Source: Agarophyton chilense (taxonomy: Eukaryota > Rhodophyta > Florideophyceae > Gracilariales > Gracilariaceae). Taken from it: a stretch of 64,000 nucleotides of DNA. Location: contig JARGXX010000075.1 in the NCBI GenBank assembly GCA_030374765.1, forward strand, positions 1,054,001 to 1,118,000. Direction: 5' to 3'. This document shows, piece after piece, positions 45,712-57,659 of the stretch. Both the position numbers and the translations under genes were made by a program. The notes under the pieces are model-generated. The model worked only from the letters and a program-made list of their open reading frames with translations, ran no database searches and was not told the DNA's origin. Numbering within the stretch: the stretch's first letter is position 1; every line of letters starts with the position of its first letter.

Positions 45712-47742
45712 ATGTCGCAGCCTACCCGTGGTTACAGGACTGGATCGAACCGTCAAGCGAATTCAGTGCCCCCGGCCCCGCCTAGGTCGAGGAGCTCAAT
45801 TCCCGAAGATCGGAACGATTCCGGTATCGATCCGGACACTCGGGGAGCACCCTCAGTGGTTTCAGGTCCTCGAGAGGTCGTGGCTGTGGGCCCAGCTCCA
45901 GTGGTGGAGACCCCCTCAGCAGCACCCCGAAGTCGGGCCGACCCTGAATTACAGCGCCTGGAGACTCGAATCGATATCGCCAACGCGGCTCACGTCGAGC
46001 TCTTTCAGGATGTTACTACCCTCCGCCGCAAGGTGGAGGACGCCCAGGTGCGGGGAGTCGCCGATGACCTTGGTACCCTGAGGAGGGATGTGAACTCCCT
46101 TTTGGAAAGCTTTGGTACCCCTCGGGTCTTTGTCCAGGAGTACCGGAGCCTCGTGGAGGAACACCGCGTGCAAGCGGAACGCTTCCGAGCTCGGCTGGAC
46201 AGCCTCGAGGCCATTATCCGTATGGACGGAGACATAGAAGCCTCGAAGGATAAACCCGACGTTTCGGAAGACGAAGAACACCGCTCCGCTAAACGGGACC
46301 GCCACAAGTCCAAGAAGAGGGTTCACCTCCAAGAGGATTTATCGGATTCCGATCACAATCGCTCGTCATCGAGTTCGTCCTCCGAATCTTCGGATAGTGA
46401 AGATGGACGCCGGTCATCCCGGGCGACTCGGTCGAAGGCTACCTACACCTCTCAAGGGGCAATCCGTACCCGGAAGAAGGGTAGGAAACACCTTGGATTA
46501 AGGGAGCTGAAGCCGACGAATCCTCTCTATCGGAAGCTGCTATCGTATTGCTATTACCGGTTGGATAACCCTTCGGGAGATCGAACATCCCGCGGAACGG
46601 GTAAGGTCAAGGACTACATCAAAAGGCTGAGCATCACCCTACAGAAGAGGGAGTTCACAGGAACAGACCCAATTCTGGTGCTCGATTTCCTTGCGAGGTT
46701 CGTCCAGGAGGCTGACATCCTCGGTATGAGTGAAGCGCAAGCGTATCTTGCATTACCCTATTTCTTAAAGGGGATGGCTGAAGACCAGTTCAACTCCGTC
46801 CGTGGATTATCCCGAGCCTCGGAAGGGGGAGTCACGTGCTGGCCCGAAGCGGTGCAGTACCTCTTGAGGTCATACGCTACTGGAAATGCGATTCAGGAAG
46901 CAATCCTTGCATTAAGGGATATGCGGCAGAAGCCGATGGAAACCGAAACGGTGTATTCAACTCGCTTGAATAAAGCGTTTCACCGATGCGGGAATGTATT
47001 CCCCGCCTACGAGAGATGCACCATGTTTGTGGATGGTTTGGACCCCTCGATAAGGGCATTGGTTGCCCGACATCGGGAAGAGAAGCGCAAGCTGACCTAC
47101 TTGGAACTGGTTCAGTACGCCCAGGCTGAGGGGGATACTCTCCGCGCCCGGTAGAACCGAAAGAGTCGGCCGACACGTGCACTCCTCGCCGATGGAGGTA
47201 ACTCGTCTTTGTCACTCGCAGGAGGCCCTGCCCCTGTGGGGGTCAATGATAACATTCACTTCATGGGAAGTAACCCCGAATCTATGGGTACGTCTGAGTT
47301 GCCGTCGACATCCGCTCCGACTACGGATGAAGACCCTGCGCTCTATACCCAAGGACGGAGGGTGCCAGCCGCATCGCTACCTTTTGCGAATACCGCTGCT
47401 CGGTTCTCTCGCCCCGGATGGAGAGATACAGCACCACGTCGCGTGGATCCACGTCCACAACCGAACCCGGCAGAGCTGATTTGCTATTTGTGTTACCTCC
47501 GTGGTCACAAAGCACCAGACTGCACATTTTCCCTGCGGGAGGGTTCACGTATTATCGCTCAGTACGAGGCTCTGACCCCTGAGGAGAAAGCTCGAGTCCC
47601 GAGTAGGTCCTATGAGGAACAAAGGATACTCCGGGCTCACCTTTCTGACAGGGATACAGAACTTGTACCCGCGAACGGGGAACAACCGGTCCCCTTCGAG
47701 GAAGCTGCACCGAATTCGGGGGGGTCCGCTTCGAAAAACTAA
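45712..47742 (+). pseudogene. Gag of element A, one in-frame stop
   Basis: From the ATG at 45712 one frame runs to 47742, interrupted only by a TAG at 47152-47154. The N-terminus is Pro/Ser-rich, with a coiled-coil middle (residues about 80-170) and a basic Ser-rich segment. The retrotransposon Gag fold follows (LDFLARFVQEADILGMSEAQAYLALPYFLKGMAEDQF, GGVTCWPEAVQYLLRSYAT, ETVYSTRLNKAF). After the stop comes a zinc knuckle C-X2-C-X4-H-X4-C (CYLCYLRGHKAPDC). Gag builds the particle and packages RNA. Element B has an uninterrupted homologue, which shows the TAG is a nonsense mutation. Pol follows 2 bp downstream in another frame. Confidence 0.9.
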
Positions 47743-47744
47743 AC

Positions 47745-50700
47745 TTGGGAGTATCACCTGCGGGAGGGGCGTCTTCTAAGCCGGAGTTGAAGACGCTCGA
47801 GGCGCTCCAGCTTCGCTCCCCAGCTGTGACTATCCTTTCAAGGAGAACGGCTGACACCGACGTTAACTCGGGATACTTTAGTGTCCTCCGTCACCCGTGG
47901 ATACGGTCCCGTAATCCCCGTATTCCGGATCGAGTTATGGTAATGGCCTAGTGGAATTATAAAGTATTCGCCGACTTCGGCCTGTCCAAACAGTTTATGG
48001 TTCGTCAAATATCGGTCCTGGATACAGGAGCCGCTCCTAACTTAATTCATGTTGAATTGTTACCCCCGCTGCTCCGGGTTCAAGTTCGTACCGGTCCACG
48101 TTTGGATATCGCCGATGCGAACAACAACCCGCTACGGACACTGGATACAATTTCCCTCATGGTGAGTTTAGGCTCCTATCTCGTTCAACTAGAGTTTATT
48201 GTATGCAAGTCACTTGCAGCACCAGTCATACTGGGTTGTGACTTTTGCGACCGCTTCGTGGAAGCTATCCGTCCTCGGAATAGAACTGTGGAACTCGAAG
48301 ACGGGTCTACGATCCCAATCGTTCGTAAACCCTTACAGGGAGCAGCGCGAACACGCGTTCCTCTCCCTGTCGCGCAGGAATCTTTGAAGAAGGACCCTGT
48401 GTCTACACGGGTAAAGGTTGCGAAGTCAGTGGCTATCCCGCCAGAAACCCAGGTTTGGGTCACAGTTGTTACCAAACAAATTGGTGTGCATGTGGTACAA
48501 CCGAACCCGTCTCTGTATACGCGGCGTCAACTCGCCCTTGCGAATGGGGTTGTCTCCGTGGAACCAGATAAACCTTTCAAGGTTTTGGTAGCCAACTTTG
48601 GGAAGACAACGCAGCATTTGGTCAAACACCAGATCCTGGGTTCTGTTCTTCCACACCCGCATGCGGTCGTACCTACAAAGATCTCTATCGCAGAGGTCCT
48701 TGGTGTGGCGGACCCTAAGGAGGGGGAGGACACTGCCGAAATCGCGGAAGACGGTGAGCATACGACTGCAGCTCCACACGCTGAACACTTTAAACCTCAG
48801 GAGGTTACGGCCCCTATCACAGGAGCAGACCAGACGGATCATGTTCAGGAATTGGAGAAATGGGATCTCAACCATGTACCCGCATCTCATCGGGAGAAGC
48901 TGAGGCACATGCTTCGTGAATTTACCCCCATGTGGGATGGTTCCCTTGGAACTATTGGGATTACAGAACACTGCATCGACTTGTTACCGAACACTCGGCC
49001 TATTGCCCAACATCCTTACAGGGCTGGACCGAAAGCTCGGGAAGAGGAGATATCTCAGGTGGAGAAGATGCTTAAAGCGGGCGTAATTGAACCTGCCCAG
49101 TCCGCTTGGGCCTCACCCGTGGTGTTAGTTCCGAAACCGGATAGATCGTGGCGTTTCTGCATCGATTACAGACGCCTGAACGAGGTAACCATTAAGGATG
49201 TGTACCCGATCCCTCGGATGGACGAATACATCGACTCCCTTGGGAGCGCTACTATTTTCTCTACCCTCGACGCCAATTCGGGCTACTGGCAAGTCCCTAT
49301 TAGGGAGGAAGATCGAAACAAAACGGCTTTCGTGTGTCATCAAGGACTTTTCCGATTCCGGAGGATGCCTTTTGGGTTGACAAATGCCCCCGCAACGTTT
49401 CAACGGGCGATAGACATTCTGTTGGCTCGCTTCAAGTGGAGGACGTGTCTAGTGTATTTAGACGACATTATTGTCTTCTCCAACAGCCTGGATGACCATC
49501 TCGAACACGTCAGGGACGTAATGAAGATACTCCGCGACGCGGGAATCACCTTGAAACTCAAGAAGTGCGAGTTTTTCACCGATTCTGTTAAGTATCTGGG
49601 TCATATCATCCGTCCCGGACAGCTTTCAATCGATGAAGTACGAGTGAAATCCTTGAAGGAAGCAAAACACCCGAAAACTCAAACGGAGTTGCGATCCTTC
49701 TTAGGTCTGTGTAACGAGTATCGCCGATTCGTCCCGAACTTTGCGGATATTGCCACCCCCCTCAACAGGCTCCTGACGAAGGGACAACCAGTTAAACTGG
49801 AATCTTTTGGCGACGCGGAAGCGTCTGCCTTCACGGCACTGGTGAATGCCGTAACATCACCGCCAATCTTGGCTCTACCCAATCCTGGGCTCCCTTACGA
49901 AGTGGACACCGATGCTAGTGCAAACCAAGTAGGGTGTGCACTGTTCCAATCCTCTGAGGATAGTGAACGTCACCCTATTGGGTACTTCTCACGTTCCCTG
50001 AATGTCCATGAAAGAACTACTCGGTCTCCGAGAAAGAATGTTTAGCCGTTGTGTGGGCCTTAGCTACACTTCGCCCCTATCTGATGGGTACTCGTTTCAA
50101 AGACCATACGGACCACGCATGCTTGCGTTGGCTCCTGGAGATCCCCGAACCCTCTGGCCGCCTTATGCGCTGGCGTCTCCGACTGTCGGAATTCTACTTT
50201 GAGATCCTGTACAAGAAAGGGAAGCTGAACACTCAGGCTGATGCACTATCCCGCTTGGGAACCACAGCGGAAACGGAACCCTACGAGGACGATGACATCC
50301 CATGTTTTATGGTATCGGACCTCGAGCGAGGAGCTCAACCGCTGACGGATGATGTTTGTGACGATATACTCGTCAACGAGAGTCTGGATTCGCCTACTGG
50401 CTCTTTTATACCTATCTCCCCAGAGGAGATGATACGCGAGCAACAGCTCGACCCATTCTGTACACGGATTCGGGCTCGCCTCACTGGAGGATTTCAGTTA
50501 CCTTTCGAGGACGACGATCAGGGTTACCTAATCAGGACCGTTGGACCTCGCCCGAGGATAATGGTGCCGCACACCCTACAACAGAGGGTATTACACCTCA
50601 CTCACTATGTGAAGATTGGCGCCCACCCCGGGGGAAGAAAACTGTACATCACGTTGAGAAGGGACTTCTACTGGCTGGCAATGGCATTCGATTGTTACGC

Positions 50701-51832
50701 CGTCAGACGGGCCTGCGCCAATTGCGCCAAGAATGACGTCAAACTTGGGAAGCACTCTAAGAAGTTGACGCTTTTCCCGGCACGGGCTCCACTCGAATTC
50801 GTGGCCATAGACATCCTAGGGGAGGTTATCAGGACGCCCCGAGGTCATCGGTATCTGCTTGTCATTTCTGACAGATTCTCTAAGCTAACGAGAACTGTGC
50901 CGCTGAAGCGGATCACCGCCGCTACCGTCGCGCAAGCGTTCGTGACCCATTGGGGCTTCGTATATGGACCGCCGGTGCAGTTGTTATCCGACAACGGAGG
51001 GCAATTCGCATCAAAGTTCTTTCAGGATGTATGTCGAATCCTTGATGTAAAGAATTTATTTGTTACTACGTATCACCCTCAGGGGAATGGCCAGGTGGAG
51101 AGGTTTAACCGCACGATACTCAACGCTTTGAGATCGTATGTTGCGGATCACCCCAAAAATTGGGACTTATACACAGACGCTATCACGTATGCATAGAACA
51201 CCCAGGTACATCGGGTTACATCGCTATCCCCATTCGAACTGGTACTGTCGAGGACACCGCCGCCGGTCGCCATCGAGGCTCAACCGACGCTGTCGACGTA
51301 CCCGTCACCTGGATTGTACCGAGAAGCCTGGAAGGAGTGGCTTGCGAAGATGGTGCCGATAGCCCGGAAAGCAATGGAAAAAGCTCAACGCGCCTACAAG
51401 AAGGACTTTGACAATCGGGTTCGCAAACCTCTACCTCAGGTGGAGCCCGCCGACTTCGTCTTCCTTCGAAAGGAATAATACCATCCTGAAAAGGAACGTA
51501 GGCACAAGCTTACGCCAATTGTGGACGGACCCTATCGTGTGGTTTCTGTAGACCCGGACACGGTGGTATTGGATATCGCTAACCGCCACGAACGGATCTC
51601 CAGGGACCGCATCACACGAGCGCCCAACCCAAATGTGGAAGTGGTGTCGGCACCAACGCCCTCCACAGGGGATGATTCAACGGAAGTTAACCCGTCAGGC
51701 GGAGATTCGAACACCCGCCCCGTTATACTTCCGCACCCGGAACATGGTTTAACCGACCTACCGGAAACTTCGGATACTCCTGAACCTGAGCCAGCTCCCT
51801 CAAGGGCCCAGTCAACGAACTCTTACAGATAG
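47745..51832 (+). pseudogene. Pol of element A: protease, RT, RNase H, integrase
   Basis: Domains in order: protease LDTGAAPNLI (48021), RT with SAWASPVVLVPKPD, CIDYRRLNEV, LDANSGYWQ and catalytic LVYLDDIIVF (49453-49480), RNase H with VDTDASANQVGCALFQ and the SEKECLAVVWA block, integrase zinc finger (HLTHYVKIGAHPGG...CANCAK), and integrase core with AIDILGE, LLSDNGGQF and QGNGQVERFN giving D, D and E. Lesions are TAG at 47949, a one-base frameshift near 50012, TAG at 51194 and TAA near 51475. All motifs are otherwise intact, so it died recently. Pol copies the RNA to DNA and inserts it. Confidence 0.92.
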
Positions 51833-52800
51833 ACTCCCCCACCGGAGGTAATTAAGCCTCCTGTCTCTCTGCCTAAGGAAGGGGAGGAGGACTAAGTTCC
51901 TTCGCAGGAAGATGTTTCGGCGTCAGCCAGTCGCCCTAACAGGGAATTTAGTTCTCACAGTGAGACGGCGAGCCCGACCGAGCCGGCGACAGAGAAGTCA
52001 CAACCCCAGCGTATGGGTAGCGACATCACCGCCGACCCAGCCGAGCACGACGTCAGAAAAGATGACGAAACCCCGCCTAGGGAGAGTCGTGTGGAGAACT
52101 CCGCACCCGGAACGCTTACAGAGCCGACGACCACCCGCCGCCGCGGACGAGACACTGAGGTGTCGCACACTCAACCCCCGCTTTCTCGGGAACGAGCTGT
52201 GTCAGCGGACCCGCACGGGGAAGATCTCGACGACGAGGTTGACCAAATTTGGCTCTCCTTTATGGAATGGGAATAGGAACTCCTATGGAGACACTGGAAC
52301 CCTCAGAAATGGGAAGGAAATGAGTGAGACCCGTCGGGGACAGCTCAGGAGAGTGCTAGCGCGTGTCGAAAGCGCCACCTCACATCGGCATATGCAGATT
52401 TTCCCGCACAAGGAACGGTCACCCCACACGGGGCGCCCGCGCATTTGTGTGGCACACGTCGAATGGCACCGAGCCAATCAAAAGGCTCTGACGACCAACC
52501 GTCGCGCAAACCGCCTCCGTCACACGGCGTGTTGCACGGGAGCAACCTTCGCCCCGTAGCTCGGGTTGACGTTGAAGTCTTACCCCACTGAGATTAGAGA
52601 CGCTACCGCGTCGCGGTTTCTCAACCGTCACGGAATCTAAGAACACTGTTGTTATCGGAAAGATCTCAGCTTCAAGAAGAACCCAAAACTGGGCCGTTTT
52701 GACTCCGTAGACGGAAGTTACAACGTAGCCCACAGGCCACTCGGCGCCGTTTAGACGAAGTGCTGAGACCCGCTCGCAACACGGAAAAGAACCCACCGGG

Positions 52801-53091
52801 GTGTGTCTAGTCCCTACGTTGACACCCTCAAGGGAACTAGAGCGTTCCAAGATGGAAGAGAAGCCCGAACAGGGAAAAGTGCACCCGCAGGAATTCGTTA
52901 TCGATCGCATCGTGCGTCACATCTACACCCCAGAGGGAGAAGTTCGCTACCAAGTCCGATGGTACGGATTCTCGCCTGATGAGGATACAGTGGAACCCAT
53001 TGAGCACCTTCCGAGGTCTAAGGTTTTATCCTTTCACCGACGCGCTCGGGTAACCTTGCCTCCAAATCTGGATCGTGCCCAAGTCGGGTAA
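52801..53091 (+). pseudogene. Chromodomain tail of element A pol
   Basis: FVIDRIVRHIYTPEGEVRYQVRWYGFSPDEDTVEPIEHLPRS is a chromodomain, with the aromatic YQVRWYGF strand and the DTVEP turn. It lies in a different frame from integrase, after a roughly 950-bp Pro/Ser/Thr-rich decayed linker (51.8-52.8 kb). In chromoviruses this tail follows integrase and targets insertion to modified histones. The first aromatic-cage position appears as Phe in EFVIDRI. It is separated from pol by stops and frameshifts. Confidence 0.85.
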
Positions 53092-53239
53092 GCCACCACG
53101 GGAACTGGTGTGGATGGGACCATGAAGTGAGGAAGATGTTGTACTTCTGAAGAGGAATTGAGGAGAGTATCCCGAAGAACACGTATTGAGAGGGAATGTC
53201 TACTGGCCCTCGGCTTAGCGCCGTTAACCGGGGAACACA

Positions 53240-53430
53240 GCATCGGTTATCGGGAAAGTTTATGATGAAAAAGGAAAAGAAGACCCACGAAGTGGAGAAG
53301 AAGATTAAGGAGAAGATTGGACCCTAGGAAGGGAAGAAGATGAAGACGAAGATGAAGAAGATCCTAAGAAGGAATGAAGAAGATGAAGTAGAAGTTAAGA
53401 TCCTAGGAAGGAAGAAGAAAAGAAGTTATG
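53240..53430 (+). repeat. Purine-rich (GA) tract in element A
   Basis: About 190 bp consist almost wholly of A and G on the top strand (repeated AGAAGATGAAG and AAGGAAGAAG motifs). It lies between the chromodomain and the end of the antisense ORF. It is too long and too far from the LTR to be the priming polypurine tract. It could mark a border between the two convergent genes. Confidence 0.7.
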
Positions 53431-53624
53431 CAAATATCAGAAGTTTACTATTGTCGCCAAGCTATGGACTCTACAATTGCCCTAAGGCGGAACTATGGAA
53501 AGCCCGAGGAGGGACCCGCCCCACCGTTGGGATTCTTACCCTGATGGTACGCCGAGGCGAAAGCCAACATCTGGCTCACATCCGTCATACCCGGGGGAAT
53601 CGGAATGCCCGCGTTCACGAGGCC

Positions 53625-55220
53625 TTATCGCACACTATCCGCTTGCGGAGTGGCAACCGGCGCCTGCGCAAGGGTGTTCACACCCCACCCGGGAGGAGCA
53701 GATGGACCGCCACCGGATGCATTCGCCGCCGCAGCTGAGGACGTTCCCACTGGTTGGAAGGGTGCAGATGGCTCCACAGGGAGTACTCCACTAGGAGCTG
53801 GCATGTCGTTATCCAACGCTGGATCGTCCAGGTCTACTGGAGGCTCGTGCTCGTAATCGTCGGTATAAATGAACCCCGTCGGGTGTCTCACCGGCATCGG
53901 TCGAGGCGAGGCCATCAGTGCCCGTGCTTGCGCCGCGCTGATGCGAACCCCTTCGAAGGGATTGTAATAGACCCAGTTACCGGAGCCCGGATCGTACCGG
54001 CCAGGAGACTTGTCTCGCGCGGATCCTTCCCCAGCGGGCTGATTTTCCACTAGAACTCGATCCCATTGGGTGTTGTCGATCACGTCCAAGATTGGATACA
54101 GGTCCTGCACGTTGCTGACCGAACCCAACGCTGGGACAAGGTCGATCTGACGCATGAAGGTCCGTAGCATCGGAGGAATATACCAGACACGGAAATGGTC
54201 ATGGGCATCCCAGAGGAGGTGCGCCGCTACGCGGGCTGCCCACTCGGCTGCAACGAGGGCCTAGTATCCCGAGTTAGGGTCGTGCATCAAACGAGACCCG
54301 ATATAGTAGATGCACGGGGGCAGTTCAGCAAAGCACCCTCGGGGGATCTCGACCTTACTCTACCAAGCTAGAAGGGGCACGAATCGCCCAACCTTCGCCG
54401 TGTTACGGATACGCTCCAGTTCCACGTGAGGATATGGGACAAGGAACCCGAAACGGGAGCGCGAGCGGTGCTCGAAGCGCACGCGTCAATCGAACCCATA
54501 CTGGGTAAACTGCCGTTGAAGGTACCTGAATTCAGCCCGAATGATGGAACGACTTCTTTGGAGCATATCTTCTCGCAGAGAAAAACCCGGTCCGCGGAAC
54601 TTGGCTTCGGGAAAGGCTGCCAGGTTATCCCCGTAGGAGACCTCACCGTACGTGCGGTAATAGGCGACATCGAACCCGTACTCCGGGGGAACCAGACGGT
54701 CAAAGCGTGATCTCTCCAATCTCTGGTAGGCCAGAGCCGCCATCGCTGCGCACGCCTTGTCCAAAGACTCCCCGCGACCGCGGTATAGATACTGAGGCTC
54801 TATGGCTACCCGCGCCCTCCAATCGGGAGAACGTACAACCTCGACAGGTAGGCCACCCGGCAATAAGCCGTCCTCCACGTAGGAGTCGATGAGCTCATCG
54901 TCGCGAACCGCTGTCGGATGGAACCACGGAGCGCGGGAATATATCACCGGATCGGTAAAAGGACTCCACCTTCGAAAGGATTCGTTTGAGATCCAACCTC
55001 TGGAGTGTGCTACCAAGGTCATAGAATGAGCGGAGTTCCACGCCACCGCGTTAATGTCCAAATCCTCCTGAAAATGGCGGTTGCTCGCCGAGGCGGAAGG
55101 TTCGGTACCTGACGGAGCCGCATCCAAACCGGAGAAATATCCACCCTGCTGGGGAGTTTCGTTGTCCGCCGGCGCTGAGGCTGACGGCCCCGAGAGTGGG
55201 TTGATGACGTATGGGTTCAT
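53625..55220 (-). pseudogene. Antisense ORF of element A (about 530 codons), three in-frame stops
   Basis: On the strand opposite gag-pol, one frame runs from the ATG at 55220 to the stop at 53625 with no frameshift, broken only by TGA at 54486, TAG at 54360 and TAG at 54261. The sequence between the stops keeps a normal protein composition. It contains a Ser/Ala/Pro/Gly-rich N-terminus, a charged aromatic core (SREDMLQRSRSI-like helix, AAEWAARVAAHLLWDAHDH) and a Pro/Gly-rich end with an NWVYYNPFEG motif. The frame is open upstream of the ATG to a stop near 55416 (GTG at 55388). A TATA-like GCTATATATA lies at 55361-55370, about 140 bp upstream. I do not recognise the family. Antisense genes in this position are known from some plant gypsy elements. 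It was probably a real gene, now decayed. Confidence 0.6.
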
Positions 55221-55360
55221 TCCCTTGAGAGGGTTGGTTGAGACTGCTGTTGCGAGAAGTTGCTTATCGCCGAAAGTCGGAGGAGTAGAAGAAAGTTGTA
55301 CCGATGTGCCGGTTTTGTGGCGATCCTCAGAAGTGGTGAAGGACCCTAGTGGGAGAGCAG

Positions 55361-55370
55361 TATATATAGC
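55361..55370 (-). promoter_or_regulatory. TATA-like box of the antisense ORF
   Basis: GCTATATATA on the minus strand about 140 bp upstream of the antisense ATG at 55220, inside element A and just before the 3' polypurine tract. Its position suits an internal antisense promoter; function is inferred. Confidence 0.45.
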
Positions 55371-55417
55371 GACCGGAACGCGAGACACCCGCGGCTCGGA
55401 ATGTTCTTCCTCGTCTC

Positions 55418-55430
55418 AAGGAGGGGGAGA
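55418..55430 (+). other. Polypurine tract of element A
   Basis: Thirteen purines (AAGGAGGGGGAGA) end exactly at the TG of the 3' LTR, the expected place for plus-strand priming. Confidence 0.85.
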
Positions 55431-56346
55431 TGTAGAGCAACGCCCAATTAGGGGATACTTGAAGATGCAACTCATAGAATGAGGATTGAACCCTCCGAGG
55501 GTTATGAATATGATCCCCTCTAAGAGGTGCTGAGGTGGCACTGTTTTTCGGTTAGAATTCGCCGATGAAGTGAAAATTCGGATGGCCCATGGTTGGATTG
55601 GCCCCGTGATACACGTGGCTTAATTTTGGCACCGATTTTCGGATATTTGTTCGAACGTTGGATTTTTGGGCCCTGACAATGGGATCGCCACGTGTATGGC
55701 CCTGAGCAGGTGTGCACTACTGTAGAGTTTAGTTAGTGGGCCCTACTTAGGGAGGCGAGATCTGACAGTCCGAAGCTCAAAGTAAATGGTAACCAAGGTT
55801 GGTCTTCGATACCTTTAGAGGTTCTTCGTCGCCATCGTTTCGGCCTTACAACCCGGAACGGGCTCTGGTTAGCAACGCCTGCGTAGGGACACGATTCCGC
55901 TTGGAGAGTGCCCACGTTTGGGTTCCGTGCAACCACCCCCTTGGGACCGTTCAGACGACCTGCGTGCACGATACCCCGTGGGGGTTCTGCTTACTTGTTG
56001 CGTGCTTTTTGTGTTTCCTTTCGAGGACAGGTTTTCGCCCCTGTATTGGGTTTCTTTTGTTGTTTCGCCCCTTTTCTGGTTCTCGGGTCCGGTGCCTGTT
56101 AGTGCCCGACCCTCGCCCCGTTTTTCCTCTTCGCCGGATTTTCCCCCATTCTTTGGGATACCCATACCCATTCCCGACCCAACGGTTTCTACCCCTCACC
56201 TCCATCGGTACTGCCGGAATCCCCCGTGGGAATTACACCCCACACTACGGGTGGAACGGAGGGCTCTATCTCTGAGTCTGCCTCCCCCAGGGAGCAAGGC
56301 TTCGAACACCTTGAGAGCACTTCCCGTCGCCGGGTTTTGCTCCACA
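55431..56346 (+). repeat. 3' LTR of element A
   Basis: 916 bp, same ends as the 5' LTR, with scattered substitutions and a 7-bp deletion. It is followed by GTGTT and the DIRS-like RT sequence. Confidence 0.92.
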
Positions 56347-57600
56347 GTGTTCAGGAGCCCACCGAGGTTTTCCAGCCGCCACTTTGCCTCCCCAAAACCT
56401 TTCGAAGGATTTCGGGTTATACCCAGCCGACTAAAAAGCGCGTCCAATCTTGTGACCGCGCGCCTGCAGTCTTTTTGCGTAAACGCCCGACCTCTCGGTG
56501 AGGGTGCAACCCGGAAGTCGTCAATGTACGGCAGCATGCGAAAGCCCATTTGCTCCCTCATGTACTCTACGAGGGGATGGAGCAGGTTAATAACCCACCA
56601 AACCGAACACCCACATCCGAAGGGGAGCGCGATACACCGGTAGACCCGTCCGGCGTATTGGAAGAGAAACCAGTCGCACATACTTGGATGTACATGAAAA
56701 TGAAGATAGCCACTCCTGAGTTCCCATGACCTGAGGGTGACCTTTCCCTGCTGCGCCAACGCGAACGACGTCAGCGTCTCCATTTTCACGCCCCCCTTCG
56801 GCCATTGCTTGCTCTGACGCTTGAAGTTGACCATAAAGCGTCCCTTTGGACCCTTGCTCTCTTCTTGCCGTACAGTGGAGGCTGACGACACCGGATTTTT
56901 CTGGTTCGCTCTCTTCTTGACATAGTCTGCTCTAACCTCTTCGTACACCCCCTATACACACCCTCGTTGTAAATCCTCTGACCCAACCATCGTGTCCTCT
57001 TTCGATTGGGAAACATTCTCGAGTATCTCTCTGGATGTGAAAGAAACTGTCGGTGGCTCCAGGATCCCGTATCTTACAGCCCTCACGAGATACTCGCCAG
57101 CTCTGAGCTTCGGTGGTCGGCGTTCAAAGCTGTTTCTCTCCACAGGGGCAGTACCCCCGTGCTTTCGCGCTCCTTCCACTTCCTGTTCTCCATTACTGAT
57201 CCCTAGCAGCCTCAGTCGGGCCGCTGCTTCCATAAATGTTACTAGAGAGGCTTGAGAGACGCTCCAAGCGTGCTTTCGCGAGTATTTTTGCGGCTTTCAC
57301 CTCCATCTTGGAGATGTAAGCGACCCGTGCATACCTGTAGGACTCCGAAAAGATGGCATCATGCCCTTGTTCTACGAGGAAAGACATTTGTCTTGCAACT
57401 TCCACACCCTGCTCGTTGATGTCTCCAAAAAACTGTGCTCTCATGGGCAATACTTCCAATGTCGCTTTCCGGGCGACCTCGGCTACAGCCATTCTTCTTG
57501 TTAAATCTTCTATAGTACTTTCATGGATTCTAGTCACATCTAATGATGTGAGACTAAGTTCCGTCCAAACGCCTTCTGCGTTCAGTGTAGTATTCTACTA
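56347..57600 (-). pseudogene. DIRS-like retroelement, proximal half: Gag-like region and reverse transcriptase
   Basis: Read on the minus strand from about 57600: a helical Gag-like frame (TRRMAVAEVARKATLEVL, ARQMSFLVEQGHDAIF), then an RT with one stop near 56949. RT blocks are GRFMVNFK, WELRSGYLHFHVHPSMCDWFLFQYAG, RCIALPFGCGCSVWWV and catalytic MLPYIDDFRVAPSP. These are typical of DIRS/Ngaro RTs. The frame stops at the LTR (RLENLGGLLNT) and resumes at 42464 once element A and one target copy are removed. The 5' end is cut near element B's LTR. Confidence 0.8.
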
Positions 57601-57659
57601 TGTCGGGGAATCCGATAGATTGGGTTTTCGCGAAGTCGCGGTTGGAACTCATGAGTGAG

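Larger units (their letters stand above)
44562..56346 (+). mobile_element. Ty3/gypsy chromovirus, element A (11.8 kb), with an antisense gene
   Basis: It is bounded by two direct LTRs (923 and 916 bp, TG...CA) that are very similar. Order: LTR, putative primer-binding site, gag, protease, RT, RNase H, integrase, Ser/Thr/Pro-rich linker, chromodomain, purine-rich tract, antisense ORF, polypurine tract, LTR. Integrase after RNase H makes it Ty3/gypsy, and the chromodomain makes it a chromovirus. Point stops and one frameshift inactivate the sense genes. It is inserted in the RT gene of a DIRS-like element. The flanks GTGTT (56347-56351) and the complement of GACAC (42464-42468) form an imperfect target duplication. 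Confidence 0.9.

Noticed and set aside
51912-52559. A 215-codon plus-strand ORF in element A
   Set aside because: It overlaps the Pro/Ser/Thr-rich linker between integrase and chromodomain, whose original frame can be followed through stops. The other frame is Arg-rich and looks like a shadow.
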